A stretch of DNA of 64,000 nt from Oryzomonas sagensis (lineage in GTDB: Bacteria > Desulfobacterota > Desulfuromonadia > Geobacterales > Pseudopelobacteraceae). The stretch is taken from contig NZ_VZRA01000004.1 in assembly GCF_008802355.1 (NCBI RefSeq), positions 62,001-126,000 on the forward strand. Reading direction: 5' to 3'. Of the stretch, positions 33,991 through 41,391 are shown piece after piece. The first letter of the stretch is position 1, and each line of letters starts with the position of its first letter. Position numbers and translations under genes: made by a program. The notes beneath the pieces are model-generated. The model did no database searches. It was not told the DNA's origin and saw only the letters and a program-made list of their open reading frames with translations.

Positions 33991-35427
33991 ATGCAAAAGA
34001 TTTTTGTTTGGATATTGATGGTCACCACCCTGGTGGTGTTTGCGGGGTGCGGAAGAAAGACCGACGGGACGCCGGGGGCCTTAAATGCAACGTTCGCGAA
34101 CCAGTCGTCCGCCGTGAAATGGAAAATATCGGCCTCCTCTGGTAGTGCCCAGTTGACTGCCGTTCTACCGGCGTCGGCCACCGGGACGGCGACTTTTTCG
34201 ACCTCCGGCGGGACGTTGTCGCAAGCGGCTGTACCGGTGGATACGTCCGCCACCACCAAAACAGCTGTAACCAAGGTTATCGGCACCGGCGTGTATAAAG
34301 TCAAGGTTGCGGCGCCGGCCGCGGATGGGAGCCAGATCACCGGTGAAACTACGGTGAGTACCGTTCCGGTATCGTGGACTATGTCGCAGACTGCGACCAG
34401 CGCCGCTGCAATCGGGTCAACGTGGTCAGTCAGTATGACTGCCTCGGCAGCCGGATCATTTTCGATCTACGCCGAAACTACTAACGACCTGCCAATTTAT
34501 CATCTTGCTGCGAACAACTCTGATGGGACGTTGCGGTATGATCATGTGATCGTTTCTCCGGCAAACATGGCACCCAGCGGCACTCATGGTGCACTGCAGG
34601 TAGATTTGTCCAATGTCTACATTATGTTTTCTGGTAACTCTGATGATGGTTCGGCGGTAGTGGCATATGACGTGACAACGGGCACTCAGAGATGGATATA
34701 TAATAATCCAGCAATGGGCATCGGAATGGCCAGTGACCCGGTTGACGGAAAAACGCTGTATTTGCTCGAAAATTGGATGAACCGTGATGGGACTAACGCA
34801 GGAAATATCGTAGCTATCAACACCGTTGATGGCAGTTCGAAATGGACTACTCAGACGACCATGGATTATATCAATGTCGTCACCTGCTACGGTGGTTCGG
34901 TTTTTGCCGGAGGTACGTCAGCTGATGGGGTGAATTATTTCGTCAGCAAATATGATAAATCCTCTGGCAATTTAGTGTTCGAAAAAACGTTCTCTCCGCC
35001 CGCCAGTATGACAGATCAATATGGCAATCCCGGATCCGGAGTTGTTAATGCAATATCCACTGATGGTTCAGGCGTCTATTTTGCTGGAGTTATGCTTAAC
35101 CCCCTGGTACCAGGTTCATACCAAAGCTATGCTGCAAAAATAGATCTGGGCGGCCAATTGCTCTGGGCAAATGGCACGCAGATAGATATCCAGGGCATGT
35201 TTGCAGCTACGGATGGCAGCGGCTACTTCGCGGTGGGGTCTGACGGCCCCGGTGCGGCCGTAATAAACAAATATAATCCTAACGGCAGCCTGCTTTGGAC
35301 GTCTCAAATTTCCAATTTAAATCTTCCACAAATTGCTGTTTCCGGTTCGGCTGTTTATGCGGCGGGTATTATCTATAATAGCACCGGCGGGGTGGCAGGA
35401 GTATTCCGATTAAACGACATTGAGTAG
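33991..35427 (+). CDS. Surface lipoprotein with Ig-like N-terminus and PQQ-like beta-propeller
   Basis: 478 residues from ATG 33991; the frame is open 12 codons upstream. A lipobox FAGC follows the signal peptide. Residues about 40-160 look like an Ig-like beta domain. From about 165 on, repeated blades containing G..VA.(D/N)..(T/S)G...W and related units indicate a beta-propeller of the PQQ/quinoprotein-like type, without cofactor residues that I can identify. Probably an outer-surface protein; ligand unknown. Confidence 0.65.
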   Translation: MQKIFVWILMVTTLVVFAGCGRKTDGTPGALNATFANQSSAVKWKISASSGSAQLTAVLPASATGTATFSTSGGTLSQAAVPVDTSATTKTAVTKVIGTGVYKVKVAAPAADGSQITGETTVSTVPVSWTMSQTATSAAAIGSTWSVSMTASAAGSFSIYAETTNDLPIYHLAANNSDGTLRYDHVIVSPANMAPSGTHGALQVDLSNVYIMFSGNSDDGSAVVAYDVTTGTQRWIYNNPAMGIGMASDPVDGKTLYLLENWMNRDGTNAGNIVAINTVDGSSKWTTQTTMDYINVVTCYGGSVFAGGTSADGVNYFVSKYDKSSGNLVFEKTFSPPASMTDQYGNPGSGVVNAISTDGSGVYFAGVMLNPLVPGSYQSYAAKIDLGGQLLWANGTQIDIQGMFAATDGSGYFAVGSDGPGAAVINKYNPNGSLLWTSQISNLNLPQIAVSGSAVYAAGIIYNSTGGVAGVFRLNDIE

Positions 35428-35727
35428 TTGCAATGAACCATCCGCTGCACCGCCGCCGGGACGGTAAAATCCCGGCACATGTTTTATGCCGCTGAATTTC
35501 GACTGTCAGAGGCGGAAAAGAGGTTGCTCAAAAATTAACGTTTACCGGCCGGTGATCTCCTTGAGGAATGCCCGAATACGACCGCCACTGGCACCGGCCA
35601 GGTTTATCATAGACCAGAGGCGAGTTCAAAAAGGGGCGGGGCCTGCGCGGAGCGTTCAAGGTCCCATGTGAGGCGGCCGGTGAAACCCGGCCAAGCCTCG
35701 CAACAACATTTTGGGGAGTTAATCAAT
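35428..35727. other. Non-coding stretch with one hairpin
   Basis: 300 bases without a convincing gene. The inverted repeat GCCGGGA-cggtaaaa-TCCCGGC (35454-35475) followed by acatgtttt may end the lipoprotein transcript. A 61-codon frame at 35486 has no ribosome site and an atypical composition, so I do not call it. Confidence 0.4.
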
Positions 35728-36027
35728 ATGATCGATGTGTATGAAATCAATAGGGACAACAAATCCCGCACCCTTCGGGTTTCTGGAACAAAATTACTTG
35801 TCCTGGTAATGAGTTACACACAGGCTCATCTCTATTTTCAGTCAAAGGGAATGCTTGTCGAGGGGCCACGTCTCCGCGAAATGCGGCAGGAGTTGAATCC
35901 TCACCTTCCAGGGCCCGTAGTGGCAGTGGCGTTTGTCGAGGAACAGATGTACGCCCTCGTGGAGCATGAGCCTGCAATGCACATAAATCACCCAACTGCG
36001 GATGTGTGGCAGTCGGCTGTAGCTTAA
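35728..36027 (+). CDS. Hypothetical cytoplasmic protein
   Basis: 99 residues (MIDVYEINRDNKSRTLRV...). The start at 35728 has GGGGAG upstream; the frame continues 20 codons further without a start signal. Mixed alpha/beta composition, no motif. First of four small genes that lie close together on the plus strand. Confidence 0.55.
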   Translation: MIDVYEINRDNKSRTLRVSGTKLLVLVMSYTQAHLYFQSKGMLVEGPRLREMRQELNPHLPGPVVAVAFVEEQMYALVEHEPAMHINHPTADVWQSAVA

Positions 36028-36044
36028 CATTTTCGAGGCAATCC

Positions 36045-36248
36045 GTGACCACACAGACAATATACGAAATCGATACCAACACCGAACCGTCTGTCTTTGA
36101 CGATGGCTATTGGCTGGCGCTATTTGCAGAGCTCGGCTGGCCATATTCCTGCGATCTGGAGCCCGAGCAGGCTTATTTTGTCGACCTGGAGGAAGAGATA
36201 GATCTGCGAGAGTTTGAGGAATCAGAACCGGAGAGGATGGCAGCGTGA
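36045..36248 (+). CDS. Small acidic hypothetical protein
   Basis: 67 residues from a GTG at 36045 with CGAGG upstream. It is very acidic (LEEEIDLREFEESEPE). Very low pI is a feature of DNA-mimic anti-restriction proteins, but the composition alone cannot show this. It overlaps the next start by 4 bp (GTGA). Confidence 0.45.
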   Translation: MTTQTIYEIDTNTEPSVFDDGYWLALFAELGWPYSCDLEPEQAYFVDLEEEIDLREFEESEPERMAA

Positions 36249-36604
36249 GTATTTTTGTGTGGACACTGGTAATTACCTGGCTCCTCGCCGGCTGTTGTGC
36301 GGTCACCGCGCGGGCGGAGACGGAGACCGAGGCTGTGGGGATGGTGCTGGGGCATGATACTGTGCAGATTCAAGCGACAGCTCAAACTCCAACACCGAGG
36401 CCACCATGGGTGCCGGCATACTCCAGCGACGACTGGAGGACGGAGATGAGGATTTACCTGGCGCCCGTTGATTCGAGGAAACTGCTGTTGATGGCCGAGG
36501 CTGCAGAGGCAGAGAATAAATTTGATTTCAGGTTCCAGGTCAGGCGCTGGGGCGGTACTGCAGCAAGCAAACATGCAATCTACTCACTTGTATTCATCTT
36601 CTGA
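36245..36604 (+). CDS. Small exported lipoprotein-like protein
   Basis: 119 residues from a GTG start overlapping the previous stop. An N-terminal hydrophobic segment ends LLAGC, a lipobox. The mature part is short with a Pro/Thr stretch and a helical end. No family recognised. Confidence 0.5.
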   Translation: MSIFVWTLVITWLLAGCCAVTARAETETEAVGMVLGHDTVQIQATAQTPTPRPPWVPAYSSDDWRTEMRIYLAPVDSRKLLLMAEAAEAENKFDFRFQVRRWGGTAASKHAIYSLVFIF

Positions 36605-36637
36605 GAAATATACTTACGATAGGGAAGGGGAGTGAGC

Positions 36638-37069
36638 ATGAATAGAATTAGCCCGGAAGAATATGCAAAAGCTGTTGTGGACTGTATCAATTTGGCAAGG
36701 CAATCAACTGGCGGCGGCCGTGTCGCAGCCCAGGCAATACTCAGCGCGTACAACGGCGATTCGTTTCAATTGGACGTGTCCGGCCTCTGCAACCTTGACA
36801 ACGACAATTATGAAACCGTCCTCAAAGTAATCCGCGGGCGCTTTGAGGTGGGCCGTGAACCGCATGAAATGGTCTCGGATGGCGGCAAAATTTTCCGGGC
36901 GCTGTGGACACAGTGGGAGCGTTTGGAGCTTGTCGAACGGGCAAAACGTGAGTGTCCTGACTGCAATGGCCGCGGAGCAATTTTCCTAAACACGAATGAT
37001 GACGACGATATGACTACAAAGCCGTGTGAGAGGTGTGCGGGAACCGGTAGAATTTGTAGATGTGCATGA
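36638..37069 (+). CDS. DUF7673-like protein with C-terminal zinc-knuckle motif
   Basis: 143 residues. The N-terminal part (GGGRVAAQAILSAYNGDSF..LDVSGLCNLD) fits a small domain of unknown function often found on plasmids; I label it DUF7673-like from memory. The C-terminus holds CPDCNGRG and CERCAGTG, two CxxCxGxG units as in the DnaJ zinc domain. ATG 36638 follows GGGGAG. Possibly a nucleic-acid- or protein-binding accessory. Confidence 0.5.
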   Translation: MNRISPEEYAKAVVDCINLARQSTGGGRVAAQAILSAYNGDSFQLDVSGLCNLDNDNYETVLKVIRGRFEVGREPHEMVSDGGKIFRALWTQWERLELVERAKRECPDCNGRGAIFLNTNDDDDMTTKPCERCAGTGRICRCA

Positions 37070-37213
37070 TCAAAAACCGCACATGTACCTCTTGGGCCAT
37101 CGGCTTGTTAAAAAGCAGGAAATGCTAACAGTGATCCATATGGCAACATATATAATTGGCGTTAATGTACTAAATATATTTTATCTTTTTGCTAAATTGC
37201 AAAACAATTACTT

Positions 37214-40063
37214 TCAATTTATCTTATAGCTCACCGTATTGCTCCTTAATCCACTTGGGCCGTCCACTGCCCACCAACTATATGTCCCAGAAGGTTTGCT
37301 TGTTGAGGACGGATATGGCACACTAAAAGTGCCATTTGTATCTATAAGTTGCGATGATGTTGGATACTCTGTTCCGTCTGGTTTTTGGAAGTGTAGTGTA
37401 GCATTACTATTTGGGCTGAATCCTGTCCCCCAGTCGGTAAAGGTTGTCCCTGCAGGGCCTGACATAGGCGATTGTGCTATTGTTGGGTTCAAAGTAATGG
37501 TATACCTTAGAGAATTACTAGCTTTCCCAGTTGGACCGTCTACTACCCACCATGTATAGGTTCCTGGTGCTTTGGACGTCGTAGATGGGTATGAGATTGA
37601 AAAAGCTCCATTAGCATTTATTGCTTGCGACTGTGGCGTATATTCAGTTCCATCTGGTTTTTGCACATTCAGAGTCGCAGTGCTGCTTGGTGAAAATCCA
37701 GATCCTGACTGTTGGAAAGTTGTTCCACCTGGGCCTGACGAGGGTGTCTGAGAAATCTGTGGATTTATTGCCTGGGTCACCGTGTAGCTCACCGGGTTGC
37801 TGATTTTCCCGGTTGGCCCATCGACTCCCCACCACGTGTAAGTGCCTAGTGTCCTGTCCAGAGGAATTGTATAGGTTATAGAAAATGATCCATCTGACTT
37901 GATAGTTTGCGATGACGGCGGGAACTCTGTTCCATCAGGTTTTTTGAAGTGCAGGACGGCAGTGCTATTTGGACTGAAACCAGTTCCCCACTGTGAGACA
38001 GTATCTCCTTGCTTTGCCGTCATTGGTGTTTGAGCGACCGTCGGGTTCACGCTCACGCCCTGATTCACAGTGTAGCTAACGGTGTTACTGACTTTCCCGG
38101 TTGGGCCATCGACCCCCCACCACGTATAAGTGCCAGGAGTTCTGTCCAGAGGAATTGTGTAGGTTATAGAAAATGAACCATCAGATTTGATAGTTTGCGA
38201 TGATGGTGAGAACTCTGTTCCATCAGGCTTCTTAAAATGCAGAACGGCCGTGCTGTTTGGACTGAAACCAGTACCCCATTGTGAGACCGTATCTCCTTGT
38301 TTAGCTGTCATTGGCGTTTGAGCTACGGCTGGTGTGATATTTCCGGTTTGAGTTACAGTATAGACGACAATGTTGCTGATATTCCCGGTTGGGCCATCGA
38401 CTCCCCACCAAGTGTACGAACCTGGTATCCTGTCGCTTGGCACGGTGTAGTCAACTGAAAAACTGCCGTCTGATTTAATTACTTGCTGCGATGGAGTGAA
38501 TTCGCTTCCGTCTGGTTTGCGGAAATGCAAGGCAGCTGTACTGTTTGGGGTAAATCCTGTTCCCCATTGAGTGATTAAGCCATCTTGCGCTACCGACATC
38601 GGGCTTTGTGCGATTATGGGGGCGATGATTTGATCAGGTAAAACATCGAGACTAAAATCTTTTGACACAGGGGTAGCAGCCACATTACGGACTTGGGCTG
38701 CAGCTGTTTTTCCAACAGCATTAGGCCCGGCAGAAAGTGAAAATCCATATGTACCAGCCGTAGTTGGTTTTCCAGTGAGCTCACCTTGTAAATTAAGCGA
38801 TAAACCACTGGGTAGATTGCCGGTTATAATATTCCAAAAACATTGAATTACGCTTCCAATGCTGGAGAATTTGTAATAATAATTCTGATTAACTCTCGCA
38901 GAAGGAAGTTGCTTTGGTGAAGATATTATCAACGTAGAGCTCCCTGGTGCACTTGTAACAGTAATAGCAGAGTCTCTTTTTACGTTCTCACCTGCTAAAT
39001 CAATCACCTTGACGGAAAAAGTAAATGTCCCTTCTTTGGTTGGCGTCCCTGATATAATTCCGTCTTTTGATATGCTTAAACCGTCAGGCAAATTGCCGTT
39101 AATTATGCTCCATGAATATGGGGTTGTGCCATTAACAGCTGAAAGTGTCTGGCTATACCATGTACCCACAGTTAATGTAGGACACATAGACAAACTTTTG
39201 TCTGAAATTGCCAAGGGCAAGGGTTCGCCTTTGCGTCTTACAGCAATTCCTATTTTTTTATGTTTCGACCCACCCCATGTATCTTCAAAGCTCTTCCTCG
39301 TGTAAGCCTTATTATGCCCGTTAGACTCGTGTGATAATCCTTGTCCGGGATCATTTACGATAATATTTGAATCGTCATATCCAACTACTACCATCCAATG
39401 GTCTGCCCCATTTCTCATTATGTTACTGAAGTTACCTTTTTGAGTAAGAGTCAAAACAATAACGGGGTGCCCTTTGTCGATTTCATCTTCAATTCCTGAT
39501 AAATCGTCAGTTGTGACCACCATAGCATCAAAACCTTTATCTTTGAGCAATGCTAACAACATTGAATCATTAGTCAATTGACCATTATAATATTCCGAAG
39601 ACCCTGGATTGCCTGATGGCTTGTAATTACTATAATGTGACGCCATGAAATCGATAATGGCTTTAATACTATTTTCAGCATTCCCTTTTACAGTATTCCC
39701 ATTAGAATCCTTTGAATCCGAGGTCAGAGGTGTGTTATTTAAAAAGGACGCTACCATTAAATAACATGCTGGACCACAGTTTACCGTATGATCCCAATCA
39801 CCAGGAGGCACTTGAGGGATCCAAGGCACAGTAAGTGTAGTAGGCGCAGCACTATTTGCTGCTAGAATTTTCTTTGCAACGGAATTGCTTTTGTCTGAGC
39901 CAATCACCCCTATAAACTTATCTTCGTTACTAGCGGTTGCTCCCGCAAGAGTGGGTCCATCCGAAGCAGATGAACTGGGGCTGGAACCTGAGCCTCCACA
40001 GCTTGTCATTGCGACAAATGAAACAAGCGAAATCACCAGATATACGAAATGGCGATATTTCAT
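37214..40063 (-). CDS. Surface lipoprotein with C39-like cysteine peptidase and Ig-like repeats
   Basis: 949 residues. The lipid attachment cysteine is C22 (AMTSC). A C39-like papain-fold peptidase spans about 75-265: catalytic C96 in NCGPACYLM, H222 in DHWMVVVGY and N237/D238 in IVNDPGQG. Two He_PIG-type Ig domains follow (about 283-475; ..LP.GLS.....G.I.G.PT..GT..F). Then five repeats of about 85-95 residues, each with QWGTGF-like, HF.KPDG-like and TYTWW.VDGP.G motifs. Repeats two and three are nearly identical, so they duplicated recently. No ABC transporter is adjacent, so it is not a bacteriocin-maturation C39 protease. Its mRNA begins with a GEMM-type riboswitch (40307-40383). Confidence 0.75.
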   Translation of the reverse strand: MKYRHFVYLVISLVSFVAMTSCGGSGSSPSSSASDGPTLAGATASNEDKFIGVIGSDKSNSVAKKILAANSAAPTTLTVPWIPQVPPGDWDHTVNCGPACYLMVASFLNNTPLTSDSKDSNGNTVKGNAENSIKAIIDFMASHYSNYKPSGNPGSSEYYNGQLTNDSMLLALLKDKGFDAMVVTTDDLSGIEDEIDKGHPVIVLTLTQKGNFSNIMRNGADHWMVVVGYDDSNIIVNDPGQGLSHESNGHNKAYTRKSFEDTWGGSKHKKIGIAVRRKGEPLPLAISDKSLSMCPTLTVGTWYSQTLSAVNGTTPYSWSIINGNLPDGLSISKDGIISGTPTKEGTFTFSVKVIDLAGENVKRDSAITVTSAPGSSTLIISSPKQLPSARVNQNYYYKFSSIGSVIQCFWNIITGNLPSGLSLNLQGELTGKPTTAGTYGFSLSAGPNAVGKTAAAQVRNVAATPVSKDFSLDVLPDQIIAPIIAQSPMSVAQDGLITQWGTGFTPNSTAALHFRKPDGSEFTPSQQVIKSDGSFSVDYTVPSDRIPGSYTWWGVDGPTGNISNIVVYTVTQTGNITPAVAQTPMTAKQGDTVSQWGTGFSPNSTAVLHFKKPDGTEFSPSSQTIKSDGSFSITYTIPLDRTPGTYTWWGVDGPTGKVSNTVSYTVNQGVSVNPTVAQTPMTAKQGDTVSQWGTGFSPNSTAVLHFKKPDGTEFPPSSQTIKSDGSFSITYTIPLDRTLGTYTWWGVDGPTGKISNPVSYTVTQAINPQISQTPSSGPGGTTFQQSGSGFSPSSTATLNVQKPDGTEYTPQSQAINANGAFSISYPSTTSKAPGTYTWWVVDGPTGKASNSLRYTITLNPTIAQSPMSGPAGTTFTDWGTGFSPNSNATLHFQKPDGTEYPTSSQLIDTNGTFSVPYPSSTSKPSGTYSWWAVDGPSGLRSNTVSYKIN

Positions 40064-40197
40064 TCCAGCCTCCTAAACAATTAAATTTGAAAAGCTTATA
40101 GGTTTGGTAGTTCTAATCCGATGAGACAAGACACGGTAGAAGAAAATGATGTTGCCCTTTATCTATTCATCAGTATTTTTGGATAGCTTCTGGTCGA

Positions 40198-40240
40198 AAA
40201 TATAAAATGCCGGCACACGGAAATAATCCGTAGTGCCGGC
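40198..40240 (-). terminator. Riboswitch expression-platform terminator
   Basis: Minus-strand hairpin GCCGGCACtACGGA...TCCGTgTGCCGGC (40240-40209) followed by TTTTATATTTT. It lies between the aptamer and the lipoprotease gene. TGCCGG at the aptamer's 3' end duplicates part of the hairpin's 3' arm and could compete for the 5' arm. Confidence 0.8.
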
Positions 40241-40306
40241 CTTTAAAATCAGATCACTGTATTTGGAAAGACTTAAAAGGCGCACAAAAGCCCCCAGATG
40301 AAAAAT

Positions 40307-40383
40307 CCGGCAGCCCAGCTGTCCATTATAATGAACTGGACCTGTGGCTTTGTGTGCCTACCTTGCGATAGGGTTACCCTAGA
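40307..40383 (-). ncRNA. GEMM-type (cyclic-dinucleotide class I) riboswitch aptamer
   Basis: The minus strand reads AGGGTAACCC, then a P2 helix CCTATC-GCAA-GGTAGG with a GNRA loop, then CACACAAAGCC, then P3 with CAGGTCC...GGACAGCTG, closing with GGGCTGCCGG that pairs with the start. Each element matches the GEMM-I consensus (tetraloop, AAAGCC, receptor bulge, GGGYUGCC). Ligands are c-di-GMP or 3',3'-cGAMP. The G in the ligand-contact position would favour c-di-GMP, but I assign that only tentatively. Confidence 0.85.
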
Positions 40384-40700
40384 TCGGAATTGTTGTTCAA
40401 ATACTCCTTAGTATCGGTGAAATCAAGTTATATATTGATATGTTACACTGTATTGCTGTTAAAAAAATTAACACTATCAAATTTATCATAATTATATTAG
40501 ATAGTTGAAACCGCAATTTTTATGCACCTTTTTTGCACTATTTAGTTTTTTGCAGGTTTCGGATCGGACGCGAGGGAAACCCCTGGGCTTCTGCAAAGAA
40601 AACCGCGGTCAGTGATTATGAAGGTGGTTTTGACCGACGGCGAACTGAGCACGATTGATAAGCATCGGCCCTGGCCGGCCACATTGAAAAATGAAGTGAT
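40384..40700. other. Intergenic region between the riboswitch and the MucR-like gene
   Basis: This is AT-rich upstream of the riboswitch, where its promoter should lie. A GC-rich patch (40546-40716) has an open frame ending in a 32-codon ORF from ATG 40618 with no ribosome site; it looks like the tail of a decayed gene. No other feature seen. Confidence 0.4.
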
Positions 40701-40730
40701 AAAAAGGGGGACCTAATAACCAGGTCCCCC
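40701..40730 (-). terminator. Terminator of the MucR-like gene
   Basis: Minus-strand stem GGGGGACCT-ggttatt-AGGTCCCCC followed by TTTTT (plus-strand A run at 40701-40705). Confidence 0.88.
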
Positions 40731-40763
40731 CCCTCAACCAAATCCTAAGCAGCACAGTCTACG

Positions 40764-41297
40764 TTACTTTGCCTTCACCGCAGATTTACGCACAGCGGTA
40801 GTTACCTTTACCGGTTTAGCAGGTTTCGCAGCCTTTACGGCCTTAGCAGTTTTCGCAGGCGCCTTCGCCGCAGCGATCTTCTCAGCCCGCACCTTACGAG
40901 CTTTTGCCAGGTTATCACCGAGCCCCCTGTCTAGCGCTGCCTGTCGCCTGGATTCACTGTAGTTTTTGGCTGACAAGGACTGAGACGAGGGGATATTGAA
41001 TTGCTTGCGGTATTGTCCAGGCTTCAGTCCGTGAGCCATGTTCAGGTGGCGGGTAAGGGTTTTAAAACCACCTTTTCCGCAGATCATGCAGATCACTTCG
41101 TCCTTCTTGAATGCTTGTTTTATGGTGAGCGCCGGCTTTGCCTCAGCAGATATGCCTTCTGCGGGTGTCCCGGATTCAAGAGCTTTCAGAGTTGAATGAA
41201 CCTTCTGGAGTTCTGCGAGAAGATCATCACTACTCATTTGATTTGCGGATGCGTGAGCCGATACGATATCTGCTACCATTTCCATTAAAGAGGCCAT
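40764..41297 (-). CDS. MucR/Ros-family zinc-finger regulator with basic tail
   Basis: 177 residues. The core CMICGKGGFKTLTRHLNMAH is the prokaryotic Cys2-His2 zinc finger of MucR/Ros, followed by GLKPGQYRKQFNIP. The last 50 residues are Lys/Ala/Pro repeats like histone H1 or AlgP tails, which would add non-specific DNA binding. MucR proteins silence AT-rich acquired genes in alphaproteobacteria. Here it may silence cargo of the element; that is inference. A minus-strand promoter TTGATA-N16-TATATT lies at 41368-41341. Confidence 0.85.
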   Translation of the reverse strand: MASLMEMVADIVSAHASANQMSSDDLLAELQKVHSTLKALESGTPAEGISAEAKPALTIKQAFKKDEVICMICGKGGFKTLTRHLNMAHGLKPGQYRKQFNIPSSQSLSAKNYSESRRQAALDRGLGDNLAKARKVRAEKIAAAKAPAKTAKAVKAAKPAKPVKVTTAVRKSAVKAK

Positions 41298-41340
41298 TAA
41301 TTTAGTCCTTTCAGTGATCTATTATGATACTTATGTTTAT

Positions 41341-41368
41341 AATATATACTATGTCTGATATATATCAA
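41341..41368 (-). promoter_or_regulatory. Promoter of the MucR-like gene
   Basis: TTGATA (41368-41363), 16 bp, TATATT (41346-41341) on the minus strand, within a very AT-rich stretch containing further TATATA words. Confidence 0.6.
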
Positions 41369-41391
41369 GATTATTTAAGTAAAAAATCTTG

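Noticed and set aside
35486-35671. 61-codon open frame in the 35.4-35.7 kb gap
   Set aside because: No ribosome site, Arg/Pro-rich composition typical of chance frames in GC-rich DNA.
37214-40063. Bacteriocin-processing C39 peptidase
   Set aside because: No ABC transporter domain or adjacent transporter; a lipobox and Ig repeats point to a surface enzyme.
40618-40716. 32-codon open frame (MKVVLTDGELSTIDKHRPWP...)
   Set aside because: No ribosome site and only the tail of a longer open stretch; probably a gene remnant.
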